Below, piece by piece: positions 31,481-41,970 of a stretch of DNA of 64,000 nt; position 1 is the first letter of the stretch, and every line of letters begins with the position of its first letter. The notes under the pieces are model-generated. The model was not told the origin of the DNA and did not search any database. It saw nothing but the letters and a program-made list of their open reading frames with translations. The translations under genes and the position numbers were made by a program. The stretch comes from Cordylochernes scorpioides (taxonomy: Eukaryota; Arthropoda; Arachnida; Pseudoscorpiones; Chernetidae). The DNA lies in assembly GCA_030710605.1 (NCBI GenBank), contig CP092863.1, positions 109,229,754-109,293,753 of the forward strand, written 5' to 3'.

Positions 31481-31965
31481 TTATATTATATATATAAAAG
31501 TCAATTTCTGTCTGTCTGTCTGTTTCGCGATAAACTCAAAAACTACTGAACCAATTGGTACCAAATTTTGCATGTCGCTTTTTATAAACCTGAGGAAAAT
31601 TTTCGGCTGCATTTTGATTAGTATTTTTGGCTATTTCTTTTTTTCATTTGAAGAACTTTTTTTTACGCGGACTAATCCGGAATGGAATGAATACCTAAAT
31701 ATGGCCATTTTTTAAAGCATCGGTGGTTCAGTGGTAGAATGCTCGCCTGCCACGCGGGCGGCCCGGGTTCGATTCCCGGCCGATGCATTTTTTTTTACAA
31801 TTTTTAAAACTCATTTATATTATCTCTATATATATAATCTCTATATATATAAAAGTCAATTTCTGTCTGTCTGTCTGTCTGTTTCGCGATAAACTCAAAA
31901 ACTATTATTTGAATAAAAACATTTAATCGGGTAAAACCCGGGCGTTGCCCGGGTCATTCGTCTAG
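31481..31965 (+). mobile_element. Non-autonomous Helitron carrying a tRNA-Gly gene
   Basis: Two Helitron 5' ends (TATATATATAAAAGTCAATTTCTGTCTG at about 31485 and, starting TCTCTATATATATAAAAG, at 31838) and one 3' end: hairpin CCCGGGCGTTGCCCGGG (31937-31953), TCATTCGT, CTAG (31962-31965), T. It looks like a copy into which, or next to which, a second copy landed. No RepHel protein in the window, so it depends on a helper elsewhere. It lies in the 3' UTR of the LINE 29626-32172. Confidence 0.82.
31717..31787 (+). tRNA. tRNA-Gly (GCC)
   Basis: 71 bases. The acceptor stem GCATCGG / CCGATGC pairs fully; discriminator A. Box A TGGTTCAGTGG, box B GGTTCGATTCC, anticodon loop CTGCCAC with GCC at 31749-31751. 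A run of nine T (31788-31796) provides a Pol III terminator. The sequence is close to the universal animal tRNA-Gly(GCC), so the gene looks functional although it lies inside a Helitron. Confidence 0.95.
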
Positions 31966-32220
31966 TATGTATATATTTTTAAATTTAATGATGTAACTGT
32001 AAATAAAATTCAAAGAATATCTCTATATGTAAATAATATTTATGAATCTTTCTAAGTCGCTTTCTGTGTATCTTTCCATGTTGAATATTTTCTTTGTTAT
32101 ATTTGTATGTACATTTAGCGCAAGTGTCCCTAGGGGGGACATAGCGTTTGGAATTGAAATAAATAAATAAAAATTAGTAGTGATTTATAAATCTGTGGAC
32201 AAATTGCTCTAAACTTGATG

Positions 32221-32443
32221 TTTATTGCTTGATTTTAGATACGCTTATATATAGTTGAGGAGGATTCCTTAAGGATGAAGATGTCTTCCTCCAGATGATC
32301 AGGAGGTATTCGTTATCTTCCCTCACCTCAAGGCTCAAGAATATCTTGTAGTTGAACGCCTTGGCTGACAAGAGAATGGAGATGTCATCAAGACCTTGTC
32401 CGAAGAGCCATTCCTGCAGGTCGGGTACAGGTAGGGGCTAGAT
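32221..32443 (-). pseudogene. LINE ORF2 C-terminal fragment (PDLQ-WLFG type)
   Basis: The minus strand is open for PDLQEWLFGQGLDDISILLS then AKAFNYKIFLSLEVREDNE. The same C-terminal tail (PDLQ..DD..ILASAK..I...FLSLE) occurs in the LINE at 60299-61139. A second, shorter copy lies at 32844-32935. Confidence 0.6.
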
Positions 32444-32840
32444 CAACCTGAAACAGTGGGTGCAGCAACACGGTGAAGTTCAAATGTGCAAATTAAAAGG
32501 TATAATATACACAGAGTATAACAAGCCTATATGTAAATAAGTTATCTACACGGGGAGCTCAGATAATATATTTGTTATATTTATTGTGTGTGGAGATGCT
32601 ATTTCAACCTGAAACAGTGGGTGCAACTACACGGTGAAGTTTAAATGCGCAAATTAAAAGGTATAATGTACACAGAGTATAACCAGCCTATATGTAAATA
32701 ATTTATCTACACGGGGAGCTCAGATAATATATTTGTTATATTTATTGTGTGTGGAGGTGCTATTTCAACCTGAAACAGTGGGTGCAACGACACGGTGAAG
32801 TTCAAATGTGAAAATTAAAAAGTATAATATACACAATATA
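32443..32840. repeat. 161-bp tandem repeat, about 2.4 copies
   Basis: CAACCTGAAACAGTGGGTGC starts at 32444, 32605 and 32766; units contain GAAGTTCAAATG and GGGGAGCTCAGATAATATAT. Confidence 0.88.
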
Positions 32841-32843
32841 ACA

Positions 32844-32935
32844 AGCATTGGCTGACAAGAGAATGGAGTTGTCATCAAGACCTTGTCCGAAGAGCCATTC
32901 CTGCAGGTTGGGGGCAGGTAGGTTCTAGATCAACC
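32844..32935 (-). repeat. Duplicate of the PDLQ-WLFG LINE fragment
   Basis: CATTGGCTGACAAGAGAATGG to GCAGGTTGGGGGCAGGTAGG, near-identical to 32348-32437. Confidence 0.75.
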
Positions 32936-33233
32936 AGAAACAGTTGGTGAAACGACACGGTGAAGTTCAAATGCGTACACACAAATTATTTATATAAGGT
33001 ATATTATGCACGATATAACTAGCTTATATGTGAATACATTGTTGTCCCAAAAGTTCGTAAACACTTTCAAAAAAATTAAAATACCAATATTATTCGTCGT
33101 TATGTATAATGTCTTTGTATTATTATAAAGTAATTGTATTATGTATTCGCGTCGTAATAATACTATTCGCCAAGTAATAAGAAAAATAACGTTTTAAGAA
33201 AAACACGAACTTTTGAGATAATCTTATAAGTTA

Positions 33234-33955
33234 CTAGCCGAATGACCCGGGCAACGCCCGGGTTTTACCCTATTAAATGTACCCTGTTTCACCCGTGGTC
33301 TCTGTTTTTTGGAATTTTTCCCGATATAATTTTGTATCTGATAATCAAACATGATACAGCAAAATTTTTAAAATAGCCTATCGTCTTCCCAGTATTCTTT
33401 TACCTATGTATGGAAATTTTGGTTTGAATTAGTGAACTACTGCGAATTTGTAGACGAATGACCCGGGCAACGCCCGGGTTTACACGATTAAATGTATATT
33501 ACATATGGAAGATGGACGTAGTTCCCGGAGGGCACCCGCGAGGTCACTCTGCCCCCGCGCAACTGTCCAACCGGGAGCGCGCCCCGCCGTCAAAATCGCC
33601 ACGCGTTCTAGAGGGCGCTGCTCGTGAGCTCAACCGGCCGGCAGCCGGAGATCTCATTTACTCGGCGGGGGGGGCAGGGGGCAGGGAAGTCACGTGCTGC
33701 GCCGGCAGCCAATCGTCCGCGCCGCCGTCGACGCTTGAGTGTTCTAGAGGGCGCTGCTCGTGAGCTAAGTTGAATAATTCGAAAATATAGTTTTAATAAA
33801 TGATTTATATATTTTTTAAAATAGCCTATCGTCATCCCCGTTATTTTTTACCTATGTATGGAAATTTTGGTTTGAATTAGTAAACTACTGCGAATTTGTA
33901 TAGGAGTCATACAGACAAACAAACATACAAACATTCATTTTTATATATATAGAGA
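33234..33955 (-). mobile_element. Helitron (minus) with nested 3' end and GC-rich cargo
   Basis: Minus-strand 5' end TCTCTATATATATAAAAATG at 33955 and 3' end with hairpin CCCGGGCGTTGCCCGGG, TCATTCGG and CTAG at 33237-33234. A second hairpin end, with CTAC instead of CTAG, lies at about 33451-33480. The tract ATGGAAATTTTGGTTTGAAT is present twice (33411-33430 and 33858-33877), showing an internal duplication or nested insertion. No replicase encoded. Confidence 0.8.
33505..33775. promoter_or_regulatory. CpG-rich segment carried by the Helitron, promoter-like
   Basis: Far GC-richer and CpG-richer than its surroundings. Contains CACGTG (E-box), AGCCAATCG (CCAAT box) and two copies of TTCTAGAGGGCGCTGCTCGTGAGCT whose TAGAGGGCGCT core resembles a CTCF site. 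It may be a captured host promoter fragment. The frame at 33458-33763 shows no domain and is probably chance in GC-rich DNA. Confidence 0.4.
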
Positions 33956-34011
33956 TTTACATGTGGGTAGCTTAGATAATATATTTGTTATTGTGTGGGT
34001 GGACAAGTATA

Positions 34012-34240
34012 GAAACTGTTGGTTTTCGACAGCCATGATCCGAGATCGAATCCCGTATTGGGTACTTTTTGATCAAGAAATATTGCTTCAAGAGCCCCAC
34101 AATCTTTATAAAGTCCAACCATACCAGTGAATGCAAGCAACCAAACAGGGCACTGCACATTTGTAAGTGTAAAAGTCAAACGGCTTACTTCGTGTAAAGC
34201 AGTCGCTAACTACCGGCCTGATTATCATGGTCACGTGTAT
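34012..34240 (+). mobile_element. SINE S2 copy
   Basis: Head with TGGTTTTCGACAGCCATGAT, box-B-like GATCGAATCCC, then AAGTCCAACCATACCAGTG and the tail GATTATCATGGTCACGTG. A diverged copy with recognisable tRNA-like head. Confidence 0.7.
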
Positions 34241-34318
34241 TTAGTGATAATTTAAAAAAATTGATGGCTAAATTAGGGAAATTATAAGTACCCATACACT
34301 TAAATGTATGTAATTATA

Positions 34319-35312
34319 ATCTTCTCTGTATCCTTCCTATTGTAGTAGTTGTACCGCCGAACTGGTATCACAGGGACCATGCTAATCTTCTCTGTATCCT
34401 TCCTATTGTAGTAGTTGTACCACCGAACTGGTATCACAGGGTCCATGCTAATCTTCTCTGTATCCTTACTATTGTAGCAGTTGTACCGCCGAACTGGTAT
34501 CACAGGGACCATGCTAATCTTCTCTGTATCCTTCCCATTGTAGTAGTTGTACCGCCGAACTGGTATCACAGGGACCATGCTAATCTTCTCTGTATCCTTC
34601 CTATTGTAGTAGTTGTACCACCGAACTGGTATCACAGGGACCATGCTAATCTTCTCTGTATCCTTCCTATTGTAGCAGTTGTACCGCCGAACTGGTATCA
34701 CAGGGACCACGCTAATCTTCTCTGTATCCTTCCTATTGTAGTAGTTGTACCGCCGAACTGGTATCACAGGGACCATGCTAATCTTCTCTGTATCCTTCCT
34801 ATTGTAGCAGTTGTACCGCCGAACGGGTATCACAGGGACCATGCTAATCTTCTCTGTATCCTTCCTATTGTAGCAGTTGTACCGCCGAACTGGTATCACA
34901 GGGACCATGCTAATCTTCTCTGTATCCTTCCCATTGTAGTAGTTGTACCGCCGAACTGGTATCACAGGGACCATGCTAATCTTCTCTGTATCCTTCCTTT
35001 TGTAGTAGTTGTGCCACCGAACTGGTATCACAGGGACCATGCTAATCTTCTCTGTATCCTTCCTATTGTAGCAGTTGTACCGCCGAACTGGTATCACAGG
35101 GACCACGCTAATCTTCTCTGTATCCTTCCTATTGTAGTAGCTATACTGCCGAACTGGTATCACAGGGACCATGCTAATCTTCTCTGTATCCTTTCTATTG
35201 TAGTAGTTGTACCGCCGAACTGGTATCACAGGGGCCATGCTAATCTTCTCTGTATCCTTCCTATTGTAGCAGTTTTACCGCCGAACTGGTATCACAGGGA
35301 CCATGTTAATCT
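34319..35312 (-). repeat. U6 snRNA-derived 66-bp satellite, array 1 (15 copies)
   Basis: Minus-strand unit: GTGATACCAGTTCGGCGGTA, CAACTACTACAATAGGAAGG, ATACAGAGAAGATTAGCATG, GTCCCT. From the TTCGGCGG tract through GATACAGAGAAGATTAGCATGG it follows U6 snRNA (5' hairpin TTCGGCAG, the ACAGAGA box, the AGC triad). As 66 = 3 x 22 and the unit lacks a stop in one frame, a 312-residue ORF results; it is not a gene. Confidence 0.9.
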
Positions 35313-35399
35313 ATCTTGAAATATTCTGTTTAAATAAATCATTAGCTCAATTTAGAATCATAAGACCTTAAAACAGTCATAACGAATCTTTATTACGAG

Positions 35400-35530
35400 A
35401 ATATTGATCTAGCTTTCACGTCAACAGTTCTTCATCTAGATCCTTTTTGTTTACAGGTTCATTTTATCGCATGTATGGCCTTATGAAGATCTGATGACGT
35501 GAAAACTATCTCAATTTTATCCTAATAAAG
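35400..35530. repeat. Inverted pair with GATGA..GTGAAA motif
   Basis: AGATGAAGAACTGTTGACGTGAAAGCTAGATC (minus) and GATCTGATGACGTGAAAACTATCTC (plus) face each other; TAATAAAG follows each, as in the other retroelement ends with hammerhead-like cores. Possibly a decayed relative. Confidence 0.35.
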
Positions 35531-35559
35531 AAAGGTGATTTGAGAGTTCGTGTTTAGAG

Positions 35560-36035
35560 CAGTAGAAACTTGGCAAGAAAGAGTTTCAAGGTCAAATGAG
35601 TTTCGTGTTGAAGCCACCGACGAAAGAACACATTCTGCCCACTCTCAATAGAACAGTAAGGATCCAGGCAAAGAAAGCCGCTGGATGGACATGAAAGAAA
35701 GATTAAAGAAGGAGCCAAATGACAGCGCCTGAGATCAAAGGGGTCAGGGCACGTCTAACCTCGACACCGGCGACTTAAGTGGCCTCCATCCACCGCCTGC
35801 TGTCCTCGACGTAATCTCGAAGGGGGAGGGTCCGTCCTTAATGGGGACCCGGATGTGGTGGGTGACAGCTGGCCTTTAATTTAAATGTCAACTTGCATGT
35901 CCGGGCTGTCTTACTTTGTCTTTCTCATCTTATGGCCACTCCACACGACGGCTCTATGTGCACCTCACGCGGCTTTATACTTCGCCCAACATAAGTGGAC
36001 TCTATGTGCACCTTACATCAGCTTTATACTTCACT
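35560..36035. other. Unassigned, partly GC-richer DNA
   Basis: Includes CTAACCTCGACACCGGCGAC and AAGGGGGAGGGTCC. No reading frame or repeat that I recognise; possibly a LINE fragment. Confidence 0.35.
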
Positions 36036-36041
36036 CAACAC

Positions 36042-36890
36042 ATGGTCTCTCCATATCTCCCTCCTTCAGTACCTTCCTCTACTGAGGGTGGGTCACATGG
36101 TCTCTCCATATCTCCCTCCTTCAGTGCCTTCCTCTACTGAGGACAGGCCACATGGTCTTTATATCTCCCTCCTTCAGTGCCTTCCTCTACTTAGGACAGG
36201 CCACATGGTCTCTCCATATCTCCCTCCTTCAGTGCCTTCCTCTACTGAGGACAGGCCACATGGTCTCTCCATATCTCCCTCCTTCAGTGCCTTCCTCTAC
36301 TGAGGACAGGCCACATGGTTTTATATCTCCCTCCTTTAGTGCCTTCCTCTACTGAGGGTGGGCCACATGGCCTCTCCATATCTCCCTCCTTGAGTGCCTT
36401 CCTCTACTTAGGACAGGCCACATGGTCTCTCCATATCTCCCTCCTTCAGTGCCTTCCTATACTGAGGGTGGGCCACATGGTCTCTCCATATCTCCCTCCT
36501 TCAGTGCCTTCCTCTACTGAGGACAGGCCACATGGTCTCTCCATATCTCCCTCCTTCAGTGCCTTCCTCTACTGAGGACAGGCCACATGGTCTTTATATC
36601 TCCCTCCTTCAGTGCCTTCCTCTACTGAGGGTGGGCCACATGGTCTCTCCATATCTCCCTCCTTTAGTGCCTTCCTCTACTGAGGGTGGGCCACATGGTC
36701 TCTCCATATCTCCCTCCTTCAGTGCTTTCCTCTACTGAGGGTGGGCCACATGGTCTCTCCATATCTCCCTCCTTCAGTGTCTTCCTCTACTGAGGGTGGG
36801 CCACATGGTCTCTCCATATCTCCCTCCTTCAGTGTCTTCCTCTACTGAGGGTGGGCCACATGGTCTCTCCATATCTCCCTCCTTCAGTTT
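36042..36890. repeat. 55-bp minisatellite, about 16 copies
   Basis: Unit: CATGGTCTCTCCATATCTCC, CTCCTTCAGTGCCTTCCTCT, ACTGAGGACAGGCCA. Two unit types (GGACAGGCC or GGTGGGCC) alternate in patches; a few units lack two bases. Overlapping ORFs are artefacts. Confidence 0.93.
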
Positions 36891-36934
36891 CATATCTTAA
36901 GCATAAATCCCTCTTATTTGCTCATAAAACGGCC

Positions 36935-37084
36935 GGTCGTCTGTTTCTTTGTTCATACTTGGTTATTTCGTGTGTCTTCAATAAAGATCACACTGTGTGT
37001 CAAAAATCTTCGAGAGTTTTAGTTTGAATCCCAATATACATGCCAAAAAGTACAACCTTCTTAATATTTGTCCATGAGTACATG
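36935..37084. repeat. MITE with CTCATGGACAAAACTTAAGG termini, right part
   Basis: GTTCATACTTGGTTATTTCG, TGTCTTCAATAAAGATCAC, ending TTAATATTTGTCCATGAGTA. Confidence 0.7.
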
Positions 37085-38460
37085 TATTTTTGGAAAACAT
37101 TCACTTCAAGTTCCAGTTGAGTCATTTTCTATAGTTGAAGAATAAAATAATGTATTTTCCAATATAGTATAATTTCTCTCTATAGGACACCTAGTTGTTA
37201 TAGATCCCAATTGTCTATTAGAAAGAAAGATGTTTTCTAGCGTGAATGTCTTCTGATGGAGATTGTACTTTATTTATATTTCTGAATATGAAATTAAATG
37301 CTTTGTGGAAGTTTGGTATCCTTTTTCATACCTCAAAACTACAGAATGAAATTCAAAGAACTTTCCTATAAAGGTAGTGTTGTGATTCAAAATATAGGAT
37401 ATCTAAAGACTCTATACAAATTATGCAAAATAACGAACAAATTTGCATATTGCATATAGGGTCAGAAATTATTATTATAATATATAAATAAGAAATTTAA
37501 TTTCTATGTTCATTTATATAAAATATAATATATTTATTAAAAAATTGTATATTTAAAATTTTCAAAAACTATTAATAAACGGGGGAATTTCTATAAAATT
37601 TTATTTTGTTTTTACCTATGTATATATATATTTTTATATAAAAAATATATTTTCACATTCTTATATAAAAAAATAAAATATTAATAAAAATATATTCCAT
37701 TTATACACATATTAGCATATAAATAAAAAATTGAATTAAAAAGTTGCCCTTCATTTTTATGTAGAAAAGAAAATATCGCACATTTTCAATAAAAATTTTC
37801 ACAGAAAACCAGAGCTCCGTAGTTCAATAGGGACATCTTTTGTGCCTTTACCAAAGCAGACGATACGGATCTTCCCGCGTAATTTGCATTTTTTGGTTCC
37901 AAATGATGATGTCGTCTGCCATCCAGGTATTGAGGAGGGTTCTATATTGAAATCCAATATGGCGCTGCTAGTTAGCTTGCACCAGACGAACTAATCTGTC
38001 AGTCATCTTCTGCAGTTTTATCGCCGTCCTTTATGACACCCCTGATGACATATTGCATCGTTTTTTTACGACCCTTTCTTTTTTGTCAACTTAAACCTCT
38101 TTGTTGACTTTTTTTTTCGGTTATTTTGCTCTTTTTATACATCATCGACGGTTGGACAAATTGTTCTTTTTTTTTATTCATTGAAAATACGTCTTTTATG
38201 GCCCTTTTTGAATAGTCAGAGTTGACATATCTTTTTACAATAATATCTTGTCTATTTAAATAGAACGATATCTGTAATAAATATTTGATAATTGATATTT
38301 AACTCTTAATTTATCTCTTTATTTTGAATATAATTTCTATTTTAGTTAATATTGGATGTTTTTAATGGTAATATATATATATTTTATTGATTTAATTTTA
38401 TAAATGACTAGAAATATATTGTAAGACCTCGTAATAGCGTCCACAATGTGACTAAAATTG
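37085..38460. other. AT-rich intergenic stretch
   Basis: Mostly A+T, with a moderately balanced island at 37800-38060 for which I found no coding frame or RNA structure. Confidence 0.5.
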
Positions 38461-38469
38461 GGTTCACTA

Positions 38470-38955
38470 TAGTGTGTCCTTACTACATGAAAATATTGAG
38501 AGGGCTTGGCTCATCAGTAGGAAACCCTCTTAGTGGTTTTGCCAAATTTAATCTACCTTAGAGCTCTAATACTGTATTGGATGAATCTGCTTATATATGT
38601 TACACTGAAGGGTGGAATCTCAGAAATGGTTTTTAAAAGTAGTCTGGTGGATTAAATTTGGCGAAACAGCTGGGAGGGTTCACCACTGATGGGCCAAACC
38701 CTCACAATATTTTCATGTAGTAAGAACAGAGTAGTAGGTCTGTTTCGTTTAGATTTAAAATAAGAAATCGTATTTTATGTTTCTCTTTATAGTTATAGCA
38801 TAGTTCTGTTGTACTTGAAAAAATAAATTAGAGGATATATTAAACTAGCGAAACCGCTGGGAGAGTTCACTACTGATAAGCCAGGCCTTCCCATTATTTT
38901 ATCATTGCAGTAAGGGCAGTAGAGAATTTATTTATTTAAAAAAGAATCATACACG
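38470..38955. repeat. Family M4 copies
   Basis: Three partial units: GAGGGCTTGGCTCATCAGTAGG (38495), GGAGGGTTCACCACTGATGGGCC (38675), and GAGAGTTCACTACTGATAAGCC with ATTGCAGTAAGGGCAGTAG (38860-38925). Confidence 0.65.
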
Positions 38956-39479
38956 TCAAAAACAGTTCAAATTTCTCATAGAGAAATATGTTTTGTTTGA
39001 TTGTTATAAAAATATTCTTTTTGAACGCCATACGAGGTAAAAAAAAAAACATTGCGAATAATTTCTGTATCATCTTGTTTAAATCTACAATCTTATATCA
39101 TGCGGGAGTGATCAAACTACAGAATAATCCACCAATCACCATTCAGTAAATCTGGCCAATAGGAGCCATTCTTTAAGATAGCAATTCAATCAGACGAAAT
39201 AATGTTCCAAGAATTTATGGACGATAAATCTTTGTCCCATACCAGTGTGATTTCTATGTATCCCACGTAGATACTTCAATTATCTGATATTTCATTTGTA
39301 TGAAACTCCAATTATCCGAATTTCAATATTCCGATGTTCCATCTCTACGAGACACTTCAATTATATAACATTATGTTATTCGAAAATTTAATTGTTCAAA
39401 TTTCCTTTTTTACGACATTCTATTTATCCGAAATTCTCAATTAAATGAAACTTCATTTATACGAAACTCCATTTATTCG

Positions 39480-40030
39480 ACACATTTCATTTATCCGAAA
39501 TTCCAAATATCCGAAATATCATTTATCCGAAACTCCATTTATCCGAAATTCCTATTAACCGAAATCCCAAATATCCGAAAATTCGTATATCCGAAATCCC
39601 GATTAACCGAAATTCCAAATATCCGAAACTCCATTTATCCGAAATTCCTATGAACCGAAATTCCAAATATCCGAAACTCCATTTATCCGAAATTCATATT
39701 AACCGAAATTCCAAATATCCGAAAATCCATTTATTCAAAATTCCTATTAACCGAAATTCCAAATATCCGAAAATCCATTTATCCGAAATTCCTATTAACC
39801 GAAATTCCAAATATCCGAAAATTCATTTATCCAAAATTCCTATCAACCGAAATTCCAAATATCCAAAAATCCATTTATCCAAAATTCCTATTAACCGAAA
39901 TTCCAAATATCCGAAACTCCATTCATTCGAAATTCCTATTAACCAAAATTCCAAATATCCGAAAATACATTTATCCGAAATTCCAAATATCCGAAACTCA
40001 ATTTATTCGAAATTCCGATTATCCTAATCG
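39480..40030 (+). repeat. 48-bp minisatellite with shorter ATCCGAAA sub-repeats
   Basis: Unit: CCGAAATTCCAAATATCCGA, AAATCCATTTATCCGAAATT, CCTATTAA. Earlier DNA (39280-39480) has irregular precursors (ATTTATCCGAAAT). The 125-residue ORF (INRNSKYPKIHLSEIP repeats) results from 48 being divisible by three. Confidence 0.9.
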
Positions 40031-40560
40031 AAAATTTAGATTTTCTCCCATCTCATAAAATTCTAAGGCTCTAGACTTAGTCTGAACATGGTGGAACATG
40101 GGGGTGAGTCACTTCAAATTAAGAGAGTTCGTGACTTAGCTGAAAAATGGCCTTTTAGTCAGGAAACAAAGAGCATGATTCACTTTTTGACTAAATAAAT
40201 GTTTCATTCTTTATTTATTGTGTTTTCAGTGGACATTTCATTTACTGTAAATACCTTATTCTCAATGCTATTCTACTCAGATCCTAGTCTCCAGTTGATG
40301 CCATACTTTATATATATATTGTCACTTGCTTAATTGTACAGCCCTTGACGCAGAGAGGAAGGCCCTATATCAACAAATTAAATGTACCAACACTTCACCC
40401 TACGTATTGCTTTCAAAAATATCAGCAAACAAATCTAAGGCAATAGCTTACTACAATTTTTTTAGATCATCATTATGTAAGGACCAGTCAACAAGTGAAT
40501 GACTTTGAGACGAAGAGTAAAGCCAGTTCAATTTCTATGTAAATAACACAAGATGATTAT

Positions 40561-40622
40561 TACCTTACCCAATTGGGAGAATCTGTATGGGGCAAGTCCC
40601 TAATAAAGGCTTGTGTGTGTGT
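40561..40622 (+). repeat. CR1-like LINE 3' tail
   Basis: GAATCTGTATGGGGCAAGTCCC, AATAAAGGCTTG, then (TG)n: the same end design as 12540-12615 and 49850-49895. Confidence 0.6.
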
Positions 40623-41059
40623 TTTATTTATTGTCACTTAGAAAATTAGGAAAGACAAACTTCAGGACACCCTTGAAGCAGATGGCCACCCAGACCTTTC
40701 GGTCCACAAGCCGGAAACTTCAGAACAGCAATTTTTTTTATGGAACAAGAGCAAAATTATAATTGGTAAAATATTAAAGATAAATTTCAATTATATATAT
40801 TATGATGCATCTGTTATGAAATTTCGAAACTATTATAGACGCGTTTGATTCTTTTAAAAATTAAACAATTTCAACTGCCCTTACTGAAATGGAAAAATGC
40901 CCTCTCATAAATATTTTCATTGTAGTAATGACAGTAGAAATTGTTTAATATTTAAAAGAATCATACGTGTCTATAATAGTTTCGGATTTTCATAAATTTC
41001 AATATCAATTGATTTAAATCCCCTGGATTTTAATCAAACAAATGCTACAGGTTTCTGGA

Positions 41060-41135
41060 GATGTGTTTCTTTTATCTTTATCAAACGTAATCTCAAGCTT
41101 TCGGACATTTCTGATCTTCTACAGGAGTACATAGA
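41060..41135 (-). ncRNA. Hammerhead-like motif in retroelement end (family HH3)
   Basis: Minus strand: CTGTAGAAGATCAGAAATGTCC, GAAAGCTTGAGATTACG, then TTTGATAAAGATAAA. The first core box is CUGUAGA instead of CUGANGA. Related ends at 41560-41640 (plus) and 58235-58310 (plus). Confidence 0.35.
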
Positions 41136-41224
41136 AACATATAAACGCCGTTAAGATTCTAACAGATCAAGCAATATGCAAAATCTATCCTAATATTTAA
41201 ATAGATACATGTATATATAAATCA

Positions 41225-41640
41225 ATTAGCATCTTAACGGCGTTTATATGACGTCATCTCTTGACTGTTATAGACCAATTTCTCCTCCCGGCAAGATTTC
41301 CAATTATATTTTGACCATAGATTTGGCCCAGCCACTTTGCCAGCTAAACACCTCTTTAACAGATTGCGAGGATTCCATTAGATCCCGTGTGGATCTCATG
41401 GAATAAAGTCCGCCCTAGGCTGACAAGGGTCATTAGCCCGAAACCATGGTCTCTAGGTGGACGCTTCTCTGTTTACCAAAGCAGGTGTTGTGGCTTTGTT
41501 ACCGACCTAAGGTCGCTAGTTTGCGGAGACGGTCAATAGATGGCGTCTAGTTTCTATGTACACCTGTAGAAGGGCAGAGATGCCCAAAAGCTCGAGATTA
41601 CGTTTAATAAAGATGAAGAAACACATCTCCAGAAACCTAT
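41225..41640 (+). repeat. HH1-family element with mutated hammerhead
   Basis: Sister of 44165-44500. Core at 41420-41443: CTGACAA (GA to AA mutation), GGGTCATTAGCCC, GAAA, CCATGGTC, TCTAGGTGGAC. The conserved GA mutation should abolish cleavage. A further end with CCTGTAGAAGGGCAGAGATG closes it at 41560-41640. Confidence 0.65.
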
Positions 41641-41970
41641 GGCATTTGTTTGAAAATACAAGAGAAGCAATGAGTGAAGTTTACCGAGAAGTAAAACATA
41701 AATATCAAAATAGATAATTTGTTAATAAAATAATGAAAGCTTTGTCACAATAGTTATAAAATTACAATTCTTAGTATTTAATCATATGGGTAAAAAATCA
41801 AACAGGGATAGATTTTGTTATGTACTCTTCTACCTAATATTCAATAATCTTAGGTAGTGTAGTTTTTCATTAAAAGAGATTGTATGCTACTGTTATATAT
41901 TTTTTCATAATATTTTATTATTACAGAAGTATCATAAGAACTAAAAACATGAATATCTCGCGCTATATAT

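Larger units (their letters stand above)
31382..32172 (+). repeat. LINE 3' UTR and (TAAA)n tail, interrupted by a Helitron
   Basis: Starts after the ORF2 stop, is broken by 31481-31965, and ends with the hairpin GTCCCTAGGGGGGAC and AATAAATAAATAAA at 32160-32172. Confidence 0.75.

Noticed and set aside
33458-33763. 101-residue ORF in the GC-rich Helitron cargo
   Set aside because: GC-rich DNA has few stops; low-complexity composition and no recognisable domain.
34300-35238. Long ORF (312 residues, repeated MVPVIPVRRYNYYNRKDTEKIS-like units) as a repeat protein gene
   Set aside because: It is the translation of a 66-bp U6-derived satellite; the opposite array is open on both strands. Unit length divisible by three explains the open frame.
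36042-36890. Tandem array read as a CRISPR array
   Set aside because: Units are contiguous with no unique spacers, and the context is eukaryotic.
37800-38060. Possible RNA gene (GAGCTCCGTAGTTCAATAGG looks faintly tRNA-like)
   Set aside because: No box B or cloverleaf could be built around it.
39650-40027. 125-residue repeat protein
   Set aside because: A 48-bp minisatellite translation.
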